A stretch of DNA of 64,000 nucleotides from the NCBI GenBank assembly GCA_030145055.1, contig JAQYWK010000002.1, positions 62,001-126,000 of the forward strand, given 5' to 3'. The position numbers and the translations under genes are program-made. Under the pieces are notes generated by a model. The model was not told where the DNA came from and did no database searches. It was given only the letters and a program-made list of their open reading frames with translations. This DNA comes from Desulfovibrio sp. (GTDB lineage: Bacteria; Desulfobacterota; Desulfovibrionia; Desulfovibrionales; Desulfovibrionaceae). This document shows positions 26,554 through 34,678 of the stretch, one piece after another (position 1 is the first letter of the stretch; the number at the start of each line of letters is the position of its first letter).

Positions 26554-27570
26554 ATGACCCAGCAGATAACAGTCACTGAACACTTGCTACTTCACCAGAA
26601 GCAGATTCCAGGTGCGACAGGACAGTTTACGCACCTATTTAATGAACTTGTTCTTTCGGCTAAAATTATATCAAGAGAAGTCAATAAAGCTGGCCTTGTT
26701 GATGTTCTTGGATTTACCGGAGAAATTAACGTTCAGGGCGAAGAAGTTAAAAAACTCGATGAATATGCTAATCGGATTCTGATTCACCGCATGGCGCGGT
26801 CAGGAGTCCTTTGTGCAATGGCTTCTGAAGAGAATGCCGATATCATTGATATTCCTCATGGTCTTCCGCAGGGTGGCTATATAATAATTTTTGATCCGTT
26901 AGACGGGTCTTCAAATATCGATGTGAATGTTAATATCGGAACTATTTTTTCGATTTACCGCCGCAAAAGCCCGCTTGGAACCCCTGTTCAATCCTCTGAT
27001 GTGCTTCAGAAATGTGACGAACAGGTTGCCGCTGGGTATATACTGTATGGTTCATCCACCATGCTGGTCTTTACCACAGGTGATGGTGTTCACGGGTTTA
27101 CGCTTGATCCTGGTGTAGGCGAGTTTCTGCTTTCACATCCCAATATTAAAATTCCGGAAGTGGGCAAAATCTATTCAGTAAATGAAGGATATTGGCCTTA
27201 CTGGAGTAAGAGTACCCAAAAAGTAGTTAATCATTTCAAGTCTCTTGATAACATTCATGGACAGCCATATAGTTTACGGTACATCGGTTCGCTGGTTGCT
27301 GATTTTCATCGCAATCTAATTTACGGCGGTGTTTTTATGTATCCGGCTGACCATAGAGAGCCGAGTAAGCCTGTGGGGAAATTACGACTTTTGTGTGAAG
27401 CAGCTCCAATGGCTATGCTTGTTGAACAGGCTGGCGGAATGGCAACTGATGGAACTAAACGGATACTTGATATCGTTCCTGATGATCTTCACCAGAGAGT
27501 ACCTCTTTTTATTGGCTCCAAGCATGAAGTTTCCGTTATCCGCGACATATATGAGACTGAGGACGACTAA
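26554..27570 (+). CDS. fbp: Fructose-1,6-bisphosphatase, class I
   Basis: A 338-residue gluconeogenic enzyme converting fructose 1,6-bisphosphate to fructose 6-phosphate in the cytoplasm. The metal-binding motif [16 protein letters not shown] is intact, as are the FMYPAD region and the end motif [10 protein letters not shown]. Length matches the family. TAGGAGGA precedes the ATG. The stop codon overlaps the tsaD start (TAATG), so the two are translationally coupled. Confidence 0.97.
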   Translation: MTQQITVTEHLLLHQKQIPGATGQFTHLFNELVLSAKIISREVNKAGLVDVLGFTGEINVQGEEVKKLDEYANRILIHRMARSGVLCAMASEENADIIDIPHGLPQGGYIIIFDPLDGSSNIDVNVNIGTIFSIYRRKSPLGTPVQSSDVLQKCDEQVAAGYILYGSSTMLVFTTGDGVHGFTLDPGVGEFLLSHPNIKIPEVGKIYSVNEGYWPYWSKSTQKVVNHFKSLDNIHGQPYSLRYIGSLVADFHRNLIYGGVFMYPADHREPSKPVGKLRLLCEAAPMAMLVEQAGGMATDGTKRILDIVPDDLHQRVPLFIGSKHEVSVIRDIYETEDD

Positions 27571-28646
27571 TGCTATGCCTTGGTATTGAAAGTTCGTGTG
27601 ATGAAACTGGATTGGCTCTTGTCCTAGACGGTAAATTCATCGCGGAAAAACTTGCATCTCAGGTTGACGTACATGCCCTTTTCGGAGGGGTGGTTCCTGA
27701 AATAGCTTCTAGAGAACATCTGCGGGCATTGCCTGCTTTGTTTAATGAACTTATGGATGAGCAATCGCTGACAGCAGACGACATCGACGTCATCGCCATT
27801 GCGCGCGGTCCGGGCTTACAGGGCTGTTTATTAATGGGTCTTAATTTCGCAAAAGGATTGGCTCTCTCTACGGGAGCCGACTTAATTGGAGTTAACCATT
27901 TATGGGCGCACCTCACCGCTGCAGGACTTGAGCAGGAATTGCAATTCCCTTCTCTCGGACTATTAGTTTCCGGTGGGCACACTCATATTTACCTCATTAA
28001 GAGTACCTCTGAATTTATCCTACTGGGCAGAACTTTGGATGACGCCGCTGGTGAGGCTTTTGATAAGACAGCTAAATTATTAAATATACCTTATCCCGGT
28101 GGAAAGATTGTTGATGAACTTGGTAAGCTGGGTACGGTTGATCCAAAAATGTTTCCTACGCCTTACATTAAGAATGACAATCTTGATTTTAGCTTTAGTG
28201 GGCTTAAGACTGCGGTTTCACTTTACGTTCAGGCAAATACTGAATTGCGTTTGCCGGTTATGGGAATACCTGATTCTGAAACTGAGGATCCGGAAATCGT
28301 CAGACGGCGCAATGATATGTTTGCCTCGTTTAATTACAGCGTTGCCAATAAGCTTAGGGTTAAAGTAGATCGTGCATTGCAGCGTAATAAGAATGTTAAA
28401 TCTTTGATCGTGGCTGGAGGGGTTGCAGCAAATTCAGTCGTTCGTACTGTGATGTCTGATGTTGCTGATAAATTTTCAATTCCGCTGGTTTTGCCTTCTC
28501 TAAAATTTTGCACAGACAACGGGGCTATGATTGCTTATTCTGGTTATCTTTTGGCTCAAGACGGATATAGGCACGATTTAAAGCTTGAAGCGATTCCTAG
28601 AGGACGGGTTGTTCCAGAAGATTGGACCCGTGATTCAGAAAAATAA
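27570..28646 (+). CDS. tsaD: tRNA N6-threonylcarbamoyladenosine transferase subunit
   Basis: A 358-residue Kae1/Qri7 family protein of the ASKHA fold that transfers threonylcarbamoyl to A37 of ANN-decoding tRNAs, together with TsaB and TsaE (not in this window). Signatures are GIESSCDETGLAL, the metal ligands in NHLWAHLTAAG, GLLVSGGHTHIYL, and LDDAAGEAFDK. Length is normal. The ATG overlaps the fbp stop by one base. Confidence 0.97.
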   Translation: MLCLGIESSCDETGLALVLDGKFIAEKLASQVDVHALFGGVVPEIASREHLRALPALFNELMDEQSLTADDIDVIAIARGPGLQGCLLMGLNFAKGLALSTGADLIGVNHLWAHLTAAGLEQELQFPSLGLLVSGGHTHIYLIKSTSEFILLGRTLDDAAGEAFDKTAKLLNIPYPGGKIVDELGKLGTVDPKMFPTPYIKNDNLDFSFSGLKTAVSLYVQANTELRLPVMGIPDSETEDPEIVRRRNDMFASFNYSVANKLRVKVDRALQRNKNVKSLIVAGGVAANSVVRTVMSDVADKFSIPLVLPSLKFCTDNGAMIAYSGYLLAQDGYRHDLKLEAIPRGRVVPEDWTRDSEK

Positions 28647-28718
28647 TTTTGGTGTGTTGCCATTCCGGTCATAGATAGTTAATCTTCGATTACTGTTAGT
28701 TGGATGAATGGATACATC

Positions 28719-28746
28719 TTGACACTTTGACGAACGAGAATTAAAT
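28719..28746 (+). promoter_or_regulatory. Probable trxA promoter
   Basis: TTGACA (28719-28724), a 16-base spacer and TTAAAT (28741-28746), about 110 bases before trxA. Motif match only. Confidence 0.45.
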
Positions 28747-28753
28747 TTCATGA

Positions 28754-28790
28754 TCGAGTAGAGGTCTTACAGCTCTGCTCGAGAATTTTA
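28754..28790 (+). other. Leader hairpin upstream of trxA
   Basis: TCGAGTAGAG (28754-28763) pairs with CTCTGCTCGA (28773-28782), 10 bp with one G-T wobble, followed by GAATTTTAAAAA. It sits between the presumed promoter and trxA and could attenuate transcription. Confidence 0.45.
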
Positions 28791-28854
28791 AAAATCCGTA
28801 GGATCCTCCGTATGGAGGGATTCTTACTTAAATTACTACAACAAGGAGCAAGTT

Positions 28855-29175
28855 ATGGCTTTGCAGGTAACCGATTCCAATTTTCAAGAAGAAGTTCTTA
28901 ATAGTGATAAGCCCGTTTTGGTTGATTTCTGGGCACCTTGGTGTGGCCCTTGTCGTGCTATGGGCCCTGTTATTGATGAGCTTGCAGAAGAATTTTCCGG
29001 CCAGATTAAAATTTGTAAGATGAATGTTGATGACAATCCTACATCTCCTGGTAAGTACGGTATTCGTGCTATTCCTACTCTGATTCTTTTTAAAGACGGT
29101 GAAGTTGTTGACCAGACTACTGGTGCGGTTTCAAAAAGTAGCATTAAGGAAATGATCACTAGCAAGGCTCTTTAA
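28855..29175 (+). CDS. trxA: Thioredoxin
   Basis: A 106-residue classic thioredoxin with the redox motif WCGPC (in FWAPWCGPCRAM), the cis-Pro segment IRAIPTLILFKDG and GAVSKSSI near the end. A cytoplasmic disulfide reductase, reduced by the TrxB encoded 4 bases downstream. CAAGGAGC precedes the ATG. Confidence 0.97.
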   Translation: MALQVTDSNFQEEVLNSDKPVLVDFWAPWCGPCRAMGPVIDELAEEFSGQIKICKMNVDDNPTSPGKYGIRAIPTLILFKDGEVVDQTTGAVSKSSIKEMITSKAL

Positions 29176-29179
29176 TCTG

Positions 29180-30097
29180 ATGAAGTCTTATGACGCCATT
29201 GTTATCGGGGGCGGCCCAGCCGGAATGGCGGCCGCCCTTTATCTTGTTCGTGCAGGTGTAAATATACTTGCCGTTGAGAAGCTTGCGCCAGGCGGGCAGA
29301 TGCTTCTTACCGAGGAACTTGAAAATTACCCGGGATTTCCTGGAGGCATCAAAGGCTATGAGCTTGCAGATCAGATGTCTGAGCATGTTAAACAGTTTCC
29401 ATATGATAAGATTTTTGATGAAGTTCGGGAAATTATTCCCGGCAAGGAATTTCATGAGATAGTAGTTGACGGGGAACACATTAGAGCCCGCTCAATTATT
29501 ATCACAACGGGTGTTACTTTCCGTAAACTCAAAGTTCCAAATGAAGAGAAACTTTTGGGGCGGGGTGTTTCATATTGTGCGTTATGTGACGGCAATTTTT
29601 TTAAAGATAAAGTCGTTGCAGTCGTCGGTGGTGGAAATTCTGCTCTCGAGGAGTCACTTTACCTTGCAAGACTCGTAAAGAAATTATATCTCATTCACCG
29701 CAGGGAGGGATTTAGAGCTGACAAGTGCTATCAAGATAAGTGCTTTTCAGATTCTACAATTGTTCCTGTTTTAAATTCAGTTGTGTCCCGCATAGTCGGT
29801 GATACTGAAGTTGTTGGTATTGAAGTAAAAGATACCGATACTAATGAGTACTCTGTTTTAGATGTGGATGGTGTTTTTATCTTTGTAGGATTCAATCCTG
29901 TAAGTAATTTTTTTCCTGCTGCGCTTAAATTGGATCAGGCTGGTTTCATTCAAACAACGTGTGAAATGGAAACCAATATCCCGGGCATTTTTGCTGCTGG
30001 AGATATACGGTCCAAAAAATGCCGGCAGGTAGTCACCGCAGTAGGTGATGGCGCAACCGCTGCAACAGCGGCTTTTGCGTTTTTGGAACATAAATAA
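29180..30097 (+). CDS. trxB: Thioredoxin reductase
   Basis: A 305-residue flavoprotein. The FAD-binding motif GGGPAGMAAAL is near the N-terminus. The redox-active CALC motif lies in GVSYCALCDGNFF, and the NAD(P)-binding GGGNSALEESLYLA follows directly. A second FAD motif GIFAAGDIR is near the end. It transfers electrons from a nicotinamide cofactor to TrxA. The stop overlaps the start of the following lipoprotein gene (TAATG). Confidence 0.96.
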   Translation: MKSYDAIVIGGGPAGMAAALYLVRAGVNILAVEKLAPGGQMLLTEELENYPGFPGGIKGYELADQMSEHVKQFPYDKIFDEVREIIPGKEFHEIVVDGEHIRARSIIITTGVTFRKLKVPNEEKLLGRGVSYCALCDGNFFKDKVVAVVGGGNSALEESLYLARLVKKLYLIHRREGFRADKCYQDKCFSDSTIVPVLNSVVSRIVGDTEVVGIEVKDTDTNEYSVLDVDGVFIFVGFNPVSNFFPAALKLDQAGFIQTTCEMETNIPGIFAAGDIRSKKCRQVVTAVGDGATAATAAFAFLEHK

Positions 30098-30828
30098 TGC
30101 GTAGCAGAATATTTTCTATTGTTTTACTTTTCCTTCTACTTTTCAGCAGCGTAGGCTGTGGTGTTCTCGATTACTATTTTTTACCCAAATCTGAAGATAC
30201 CGCTCAGGAACTTTATGAAGCGGGTGTGGAATCCATGAGCGATAAGGATTATGGTAATGCTTCAGAATATTTCGCGAAACTAAAAGACCGTTATCCTTTC
30301 AGTCCATATACAGTTAAGGCTGAAATCAGTCTCGGTGATGCGTATTTTCTTAATGGTAAATTCTTTGATGCTTCAGAAGCATATAAAGAATTTGCGGCGC
30401 TCCATCCAGGAAATGATGAAATCCCGTACGTCTTATATCAGATCGGGCTTAGTAATTTTTCTTTATTCAGTTCCATTGATAAGCCGCAGCATAGTGTTAG
30501 TGAAGCTTTAGAATATTTCTATCGAGTTGAAGAAGCTTACCCTGACAGCGAATATGCTACTGCTTCTAAAGGCTACATTCTTAAATGTAGGCGTGCACTT
30601 GCAGATCAAGAACTTTTTATTGCCGATTTTTTCTGGAGAGCTCAAAAGTACGGTTCAGCATGGAAGAGATATGCTTTTGTCGTTCGCAATTTCAAAGATC
30701 TTCCTGAGGTCCGTAAGTATGCCATTAAACAAGCTGAAATGTCATATTATGAATATCAGAAAACTTTGTCACAGACTGAAAGAGAAAAATTACAAGGAAG
30801 TTGGAAAGAATTTTTAGAATGGTTGTAA
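30097..30828 (+). CDS. BamD-like outer-membrane assembly lipoprotein
   Basis: A 243-residue lipoprotein with signal peptide and lipobox SVGC (Cys21). TPR repeats fill the mature part: LYEAGVESMSDKDYGNASEYFAKLKDRYPFSPYTVKAE is typical of BamD, split here over helix pairs, followed by LGDAYFLNGKFFDASEAYKEFAALHP. BamD works with BamA to insert outer-membrane barrels. No other Bam gene is nearby. It is translationally coupled to trxB, and a terminator follows. Confidence 0.85.
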   Translation: MRSRIFSIVLLFLLLFSSVGCGVLDYYFLPKSEDTAQELYEAGVESMSDKDYGNASEYFAKLKDRYPFSPYTVKAEISLGDAYFLNGKFFDASEAYKEFAALHPGNDEIPYVLYQIGLSNFSLFSSIDKPQHSVSEALEYFYRVEEAYPDSEYATASKGYILKCRRALADQELFIADFFWRAQKYGSAWKRYAFVVRNFKDLPEVRKYAIKQAEMSYYEYQKTLSQTEREKLQGSWKEFLEWL

Positions 30829-30869
30829 AAACTGTTTAGAATTACTTTTTCTTTTAAGTGTATATTTAT

Positions 30870-30901
30870 CCGGCAGACGTTTGTTTGTCGGGTTTTTTTT
30901 T
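30870..30901 (+). terminator. Intrinsic terminator after the trxA-trxB-bamD-like operon
   Basis: A 6-bp stem CCGGCA / TGTCGG (one G-T pair) with some further pairing in the loop, followed by eight or more T's. Confidence 0.75.
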
Positions 30902-31005
30902 AGCTATTTTAATTCATTGTGATACGGGATAATTAAGTTTATATTTAAACATGATTCAACTTTTTCAAATAAGAATAAGAAATTAACCGCAACGGGTATA
31001 AAAAT

Positions 31006-31815
31006 ATGACTTTAGACTCTTTTACGTTTCCCGATTGGATTGAAGAATTTCAGATAGATGATGGTGTTTTCGGTTTAGCTTATGAGGCAACTTTGCCACC
31101 GCGCAGAGCATGGATGAAAAAGACAATTGCTCAAGTTTACGCTGTAAATTCTCCTGATTCTCCACAAAAGACATGGGTAGTCAACACTTGGAAAGGGGGC
31201 TTTGAAACTGAAGTTTCAATGTCACCACTTGACTGCGTTGTTATGCTTATTGATCAAGAGGCTCTCTCTGCCATTAGAATCCTTGCTGCACTGACTCCAG
31301 CTTTAGCAGCCGGAGTAAAAAATATTCTTGTAGTATTCACGGGAGAAGGAGAGCTTTCTCAATCTGTTTTAACCGGGTTCGAGCTTGCTGGTCAGGAAGC
31401 GGTTGTTTGCCTTGAAAATGAAAAACTTGAAGAGTTATTATCATATATTAACGATTCAAAAGTTGATTCTGCCATACTTGATCTGAGATCACATCCTACA
31501 GATATTCCTTACGCTGAGAATATGAAATATTGGAGATCTCCTGTTGTTTCGAACATAGCAGTCTGTCTTGATGAAGACGGTCCTGATATGGATATTTTAA
31601 AATTTGCACATCCTGATGCCATTATTAAAGAGGTCGCCATTGAAGATTTGTCCGAATTCAGCGGCAATGTCGTTGTTGTTTCGGCTGAACTTGTCGGTGA
31701 AGCACTTGTTGATTTTAAATTAGTGTTGTCGCATGGGCAGGAAGGTTGCTGGATGTGGAGTGATCTTACAGGTCTATTCTTTAAAAAAGAATCTGTAGCT
31801 CTTGCTGTTTGTTAG
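31006..31815 (+). CDS. Conserved-looking protein of unknown function
   Basis: A 269-residue protein without signal peptide. The middle (RILAALTPALAAGVKNILVVF, then LTGFELAGQEAVVC) has the layout of a Rossmann-like half-domain and faintly recalls histidinol dehydrogenase. The zinc and catalytic residues of that enzyme are not recognisable, so I do not assign it. It is followed 38 bases later by the EF-G2 gene and may share its transcript. The function is unknown. Confidence 0.7.
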   Translation: MTLDSFTFPDWIEEFQIDDGVFGLAYEATLPPRRAWMKKTIAQVYAVNSPDSPQKTWVVNTWKGGFETEVSMSPLDCVVMLIDQEALSAIRILAALTPALAAGVKNILVVFTGEGELSQSVLTGFELAGQEAVVCLENEKLEELLSYINDSKVDSAILDLRSHPTDIPYAENMKYWRSPVVSNIAVCLDEDGPDMDILKFAHPDAIIKEVAIEDLSEFSGNVVVVSAELVGEALVDFKLVLSHGQEGCWMWSDLTGLFFKKESVALAVC

Positions 31816-31853
31816 TAGTTTTAGCAATAAATGGTACATATAAAGGTGAAGTT

Positions 31854-33902
31854 ATGAGTGATAAATCTGATTTCTCCCCGAAAGGGATAGCTAAAGTTCG
31901 AAATATTGGAATTATTGCTCATATTGATGCCGGCAAAACCACCGTTACCGAACGTATTCTCTATTTCTCAGGCAAAATCCACAGGCTCGGAGAAGTGCAT
32001 GAAGGCACAGCCACAATGGATTATATGCCCGAAGAGCAGGAGCGGGGTATTACTATTACTTCTGCTCTTACCTCATGTTTTTGGGGAGAAAATACGATTA
32101 ATATAATTGATACTCCTGGACATGTTGACTTTACCATTGAAGTTCAGCGCTCACTTAGAGTTCTTGATGGTGCTGTTGGTGTTTTCTGTGCTGTTGGCGG
32201 AGTTGAACCGCAGTCAGAAACTGTTTGGCGACAGAGTGAAAGTTATGGCGTTCCTAAATTAATTTTTATTAATAAAATGGATAGACTCGGTGCCGATTTT
32301 GAAGCAACGCTCGAGTCCATTACTGAGCGGCTTAATGTGAATGTTTTGCCAGTCCAGATTCCCGTTGGCGCAGGTGATGAATTTTCAGGAGTTTTTGACG
32401 TAATTAATTTAAAGAAGATTGTTTACGATGAAGATGAGAATGGAGAAGAATTTGAAATTTTCGAGCTTACTCAAGATGAATTAGATATTGTTTCGCCTTG
32501 GCGCGGACGTATGTGCGATTCTCTTGCTGAGCTTGATGAAGAATTTCTTGAGCGATACCTTGAGGATGATATTGATCCGAAATATATTGAATCTGTGATT
32601 AGAAAAGCTACACTTAATCTTGAGCTTGTTCCTGTCTTTTCAGGCTCAGCGCTTAAGAATATTGGTGTTCAGCCTTTAATAGACGGTGTTTGCAAATATT
32701 TGCCGAGCCCTCTTGAAGTTTCCCAGATAAAAGGAATTGATCCTCTTACAGGAGTGGAAAGGGTTGTTGATCCTTCTGTTTCTGCTGATTTTCAAGCACT
32801 TGTTTTCAAGATAATCATGGATTCCGGTCGAAAGGTTGTGCTCATTCGGGTTTACTCTGGGAACATAGAAGTTGGTAGTGTCGTAAAAAATGTTACCCGT
32901 GGAACCGAAGAAAGAATGGATCGGCTATTCCGGATGCATGCCGGTAGGCGAGAGAAACTTGAAGTTGCGGGAGTTGGGGATATTGTCGCTGTTGCAGGGC
33001 TTAAAAATTCTCGCACCGGAGACACCCTTTCAACAGCTGAAAAACCAATTGTTCTTGAACAGATCGAACTGTACAAACCCGTAATTTCTTTGGCAATTGA
33101 GCCAAGAACTTCTGATGATGCAGAGAAGCTTGATGATGTTTTAGATAAATATATTCAAGAAGATCCAACTCTTAGTTTAAAAATAGATGAAGATACCGGG
33201 CAGATAATTTTATCCGGCATGGGTGAGCTCCATTTAGAGGTTGTTCTTGAGAGAATGCGCCGTGAATACGGTTTGGCTCCGAGGTCTGGACAGCCTCAAG
33301 TCGTGTATCAGGAAGTTCCCGGCAAGATGGCTGAAGCTGAGGAAGATTTTGATAAATTGCTTGGCGATGAAAAACATTATGGTTTTGTCCGCTTATCTGT
33401 AGAACCGGCTGAGCGTGGATCTGGGCGCAAAGTCAGCTTTGAAATTGATACCGGCAACTGGGCTTCTGATTGGCTTGACGCGGTAGCGGAAGGTGTTGAG
33501 GATGCTCTTCAAGGTGGACCGCTAAAAGGGTTCCCGGTTCAAGATATCAGAGTACGAATTTTGGAAATTAAGAAGAAAGATGGCGAGTCCAGTTCTCAAG
33601 GTTATCACTTAGCGGCAGGGCGTGCTTTAAAGAAGGCTTTGTCCGGTTCTTCTCCCCGGTTGCTTGAGCCTCTAATGAATGTCGAGATTTCAGTCCCGGA
33701 TGAGTTTGTCGGCGATGCAATCGGCTTGCTTGGGGCTAAAGGTGCTCGCATTGAAAATATGCTTGATCGTGGTGGATTGAAAATTGTGCATGCTATTGCG
33801 CCCCTTGCCAGAATGTTTGGTTTCTCTACTGAATTAAGGTCTTCCACTCAAGGACGTGCTGGATTTGCTATGATATTTAAGAGCTTTGATGTTTTGGATT
33901 AA
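31854..33902 (+). CDS. fusA2: Elongation factor G-like GTPase (second type)
   Basis: A 682-residue translational GTPase. G motifs are AHIDAGKTT, DTPGHVDF and NKMDRLGADF. Domains II to V follow in EF-G order (LSLKIDEDTGQIILSGMGELHLEVVLERM split across the domain III region). It is shorter than typical EF-G (about 700 residues). The switch I region reads ITSALTSCFW rather than the usual SAATTCFW, pointing to the accessory EF-G2 class rather than the ribosomal-operon copy. The ATG at 31854 has AAAGGTGA before it; the frame is open to 31809. It stands apart from rpsL/rpsG/tufA. Confidence 0.9.
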   Translation: MSDKSDFSPKGIAKVRNIGIIAHIDAGKTTVTERILYFSGKIHRLGEVHEGTATMDYMPEEQERGITITSALTSCFWGENTINIIDTPGHVDFTIEVQRSLRVLDGAVGVFCAVGGVEPQSETVWRQSESYGVPKLIFINKMDRLGADFEATLESITERLNVNVLPVQIPVGAGDEFSGVFDVINLKKIVYDEDENGEEFEIFELTQDELDIVSPWRGRMCDSLAELDEEFLERYLEDDIDPKYIESVIRKATLNLELVPVFSGSALKNIGVQPLIDGVCKYLPSPLEVSQIKGIDPLTGVERVVDPSVSADFQALVFKIIMDSGRKVVLIRVYSGNIEVGSVVKNVTRGTEERMDRLFRMHAGRREKLEVAGVGDIVAVAGLKNSRTGDTLSTAEKPIVLEQIELYKPVISLAIEPRTSDDAEKLDDVLDKYIQEDPTLSLKIDEDTGQIILSGMGELHLEVVLERMRREYGLAPRSGQPQVVYQEVPGKMAEAEEDFDKLLGDEKHYGFVRLSVEPAERGSGRKVSFEIDTGNWASDWLDAVAEGVEDALQGGPLKGFPVQDIRVRILEIKKKDGESSSQGYHLAAGRALKKALSGSSPRLLEPLMNVEISVPDEFVGDAIGLLGAKGARIENMLDRGGLKIVHAIAPLARMFGFSTELRSSTQGRAGFAMIFKSFDVLD

Positions 33903-34015
33903 CTATATAATTGTCTGATTTTGTTCGTGATATCTTTCAGTTACTGTGAGTATTAGCAGGTTATTTATAAGATACGTTTGAACTTATTTAATTTTGCGTT
34001 GAAGAAGGAAATTTA

Positions 34016-34519
34016 ATGTCTAAAGATTTAAGTCCGTACGGTAAGTTTAAAAGATTTATCCGTTTGTATTATTTAAAAGTTATACGCCTAAACGCTTCAC
34101 CTCATCAAGTTGCAATGGGAGTGGCTAGTGGTGTTTTTGGTGGCTGTTTTCCTGTTATACCGGGGTTGCCGCTACAAACTGTGATCGCTGTTATTGCTGC
34201 ATTTGTTACTCGGGGCAGTAAGATTGCCGCCATTGTTGCTACATGGATATCAAACCCATTTAATTGGCTTTTATTCTACTATATTCAGTTTAAAATAGGT
34301 GTGTTTCTTCTTCCCATCGATCTTAAATTTGATCCCGCCACGTGGCAGGTTACAGATTTCATGGAGATTGGCTGGCAGGGGATAACCATTTTAATGTTTG
34401 GTGGATTGGTGCTCGCAATCCCTATGTCGATAATTTCTTATTTCATAGCATTGTTTTTTATTCGTAGACATAGAAGACGCAAAGTTTTGCGAATGTTAGC
34501 TCGTCGGAAAAAAATATAG
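34016..34519 (+). CDS. DUF2062 membrane protein
   Basis: A 167-residue protein of the DUF2062 family, recognisable by SPHQVAMGVASGVFGGCFPVIPG and WISNPFNWLLFYY. It has three to four hydrophobic segments and a very basic C-terminus (RRHRRRKVLRMLARRKK). Inner membrane; function not established for the family. GAAGGA precedes the ATG. No terminator is seen after it, but 160 AT-rich bases separate it from cheA. Confidence 0.85.
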   Translation: MSKDLSPYGKFKRFIRLYYLKVIRLNASPHQVAMGVASGVFGGCFPVIPGLPLQTVIAVIAAFVTRGSKIAAIVATWISNPFNWLLFYYIQFKIGVFLLPIDLKFDPATWQVTDFMEIGWQGITILMFGGLVLAIPMSIISYFIALFFIRRHRRRKVLRMLARRKKI

Positions 34520-34678
34520 TTTAGTTATTGTTCAGGATAGTGTTAGTTGTTTTTAAGGGTTCTATTATAAATAACTTATTTTAAGCACACTTTATTACAA
34601 TACTGCTTGAATAAATTGAATTAAATGATTAAAAATAAATAGAGAATATGTTTTTAATAATGACGGGGAGATTTCTTT

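Noticed and set aside
31006-31815. Histidinol dehydrogenase
   Set aside because: Only a short stretch resembles HisD; catalytic and zinc-binding residues are not visible and the protein is far shorter than HisD.
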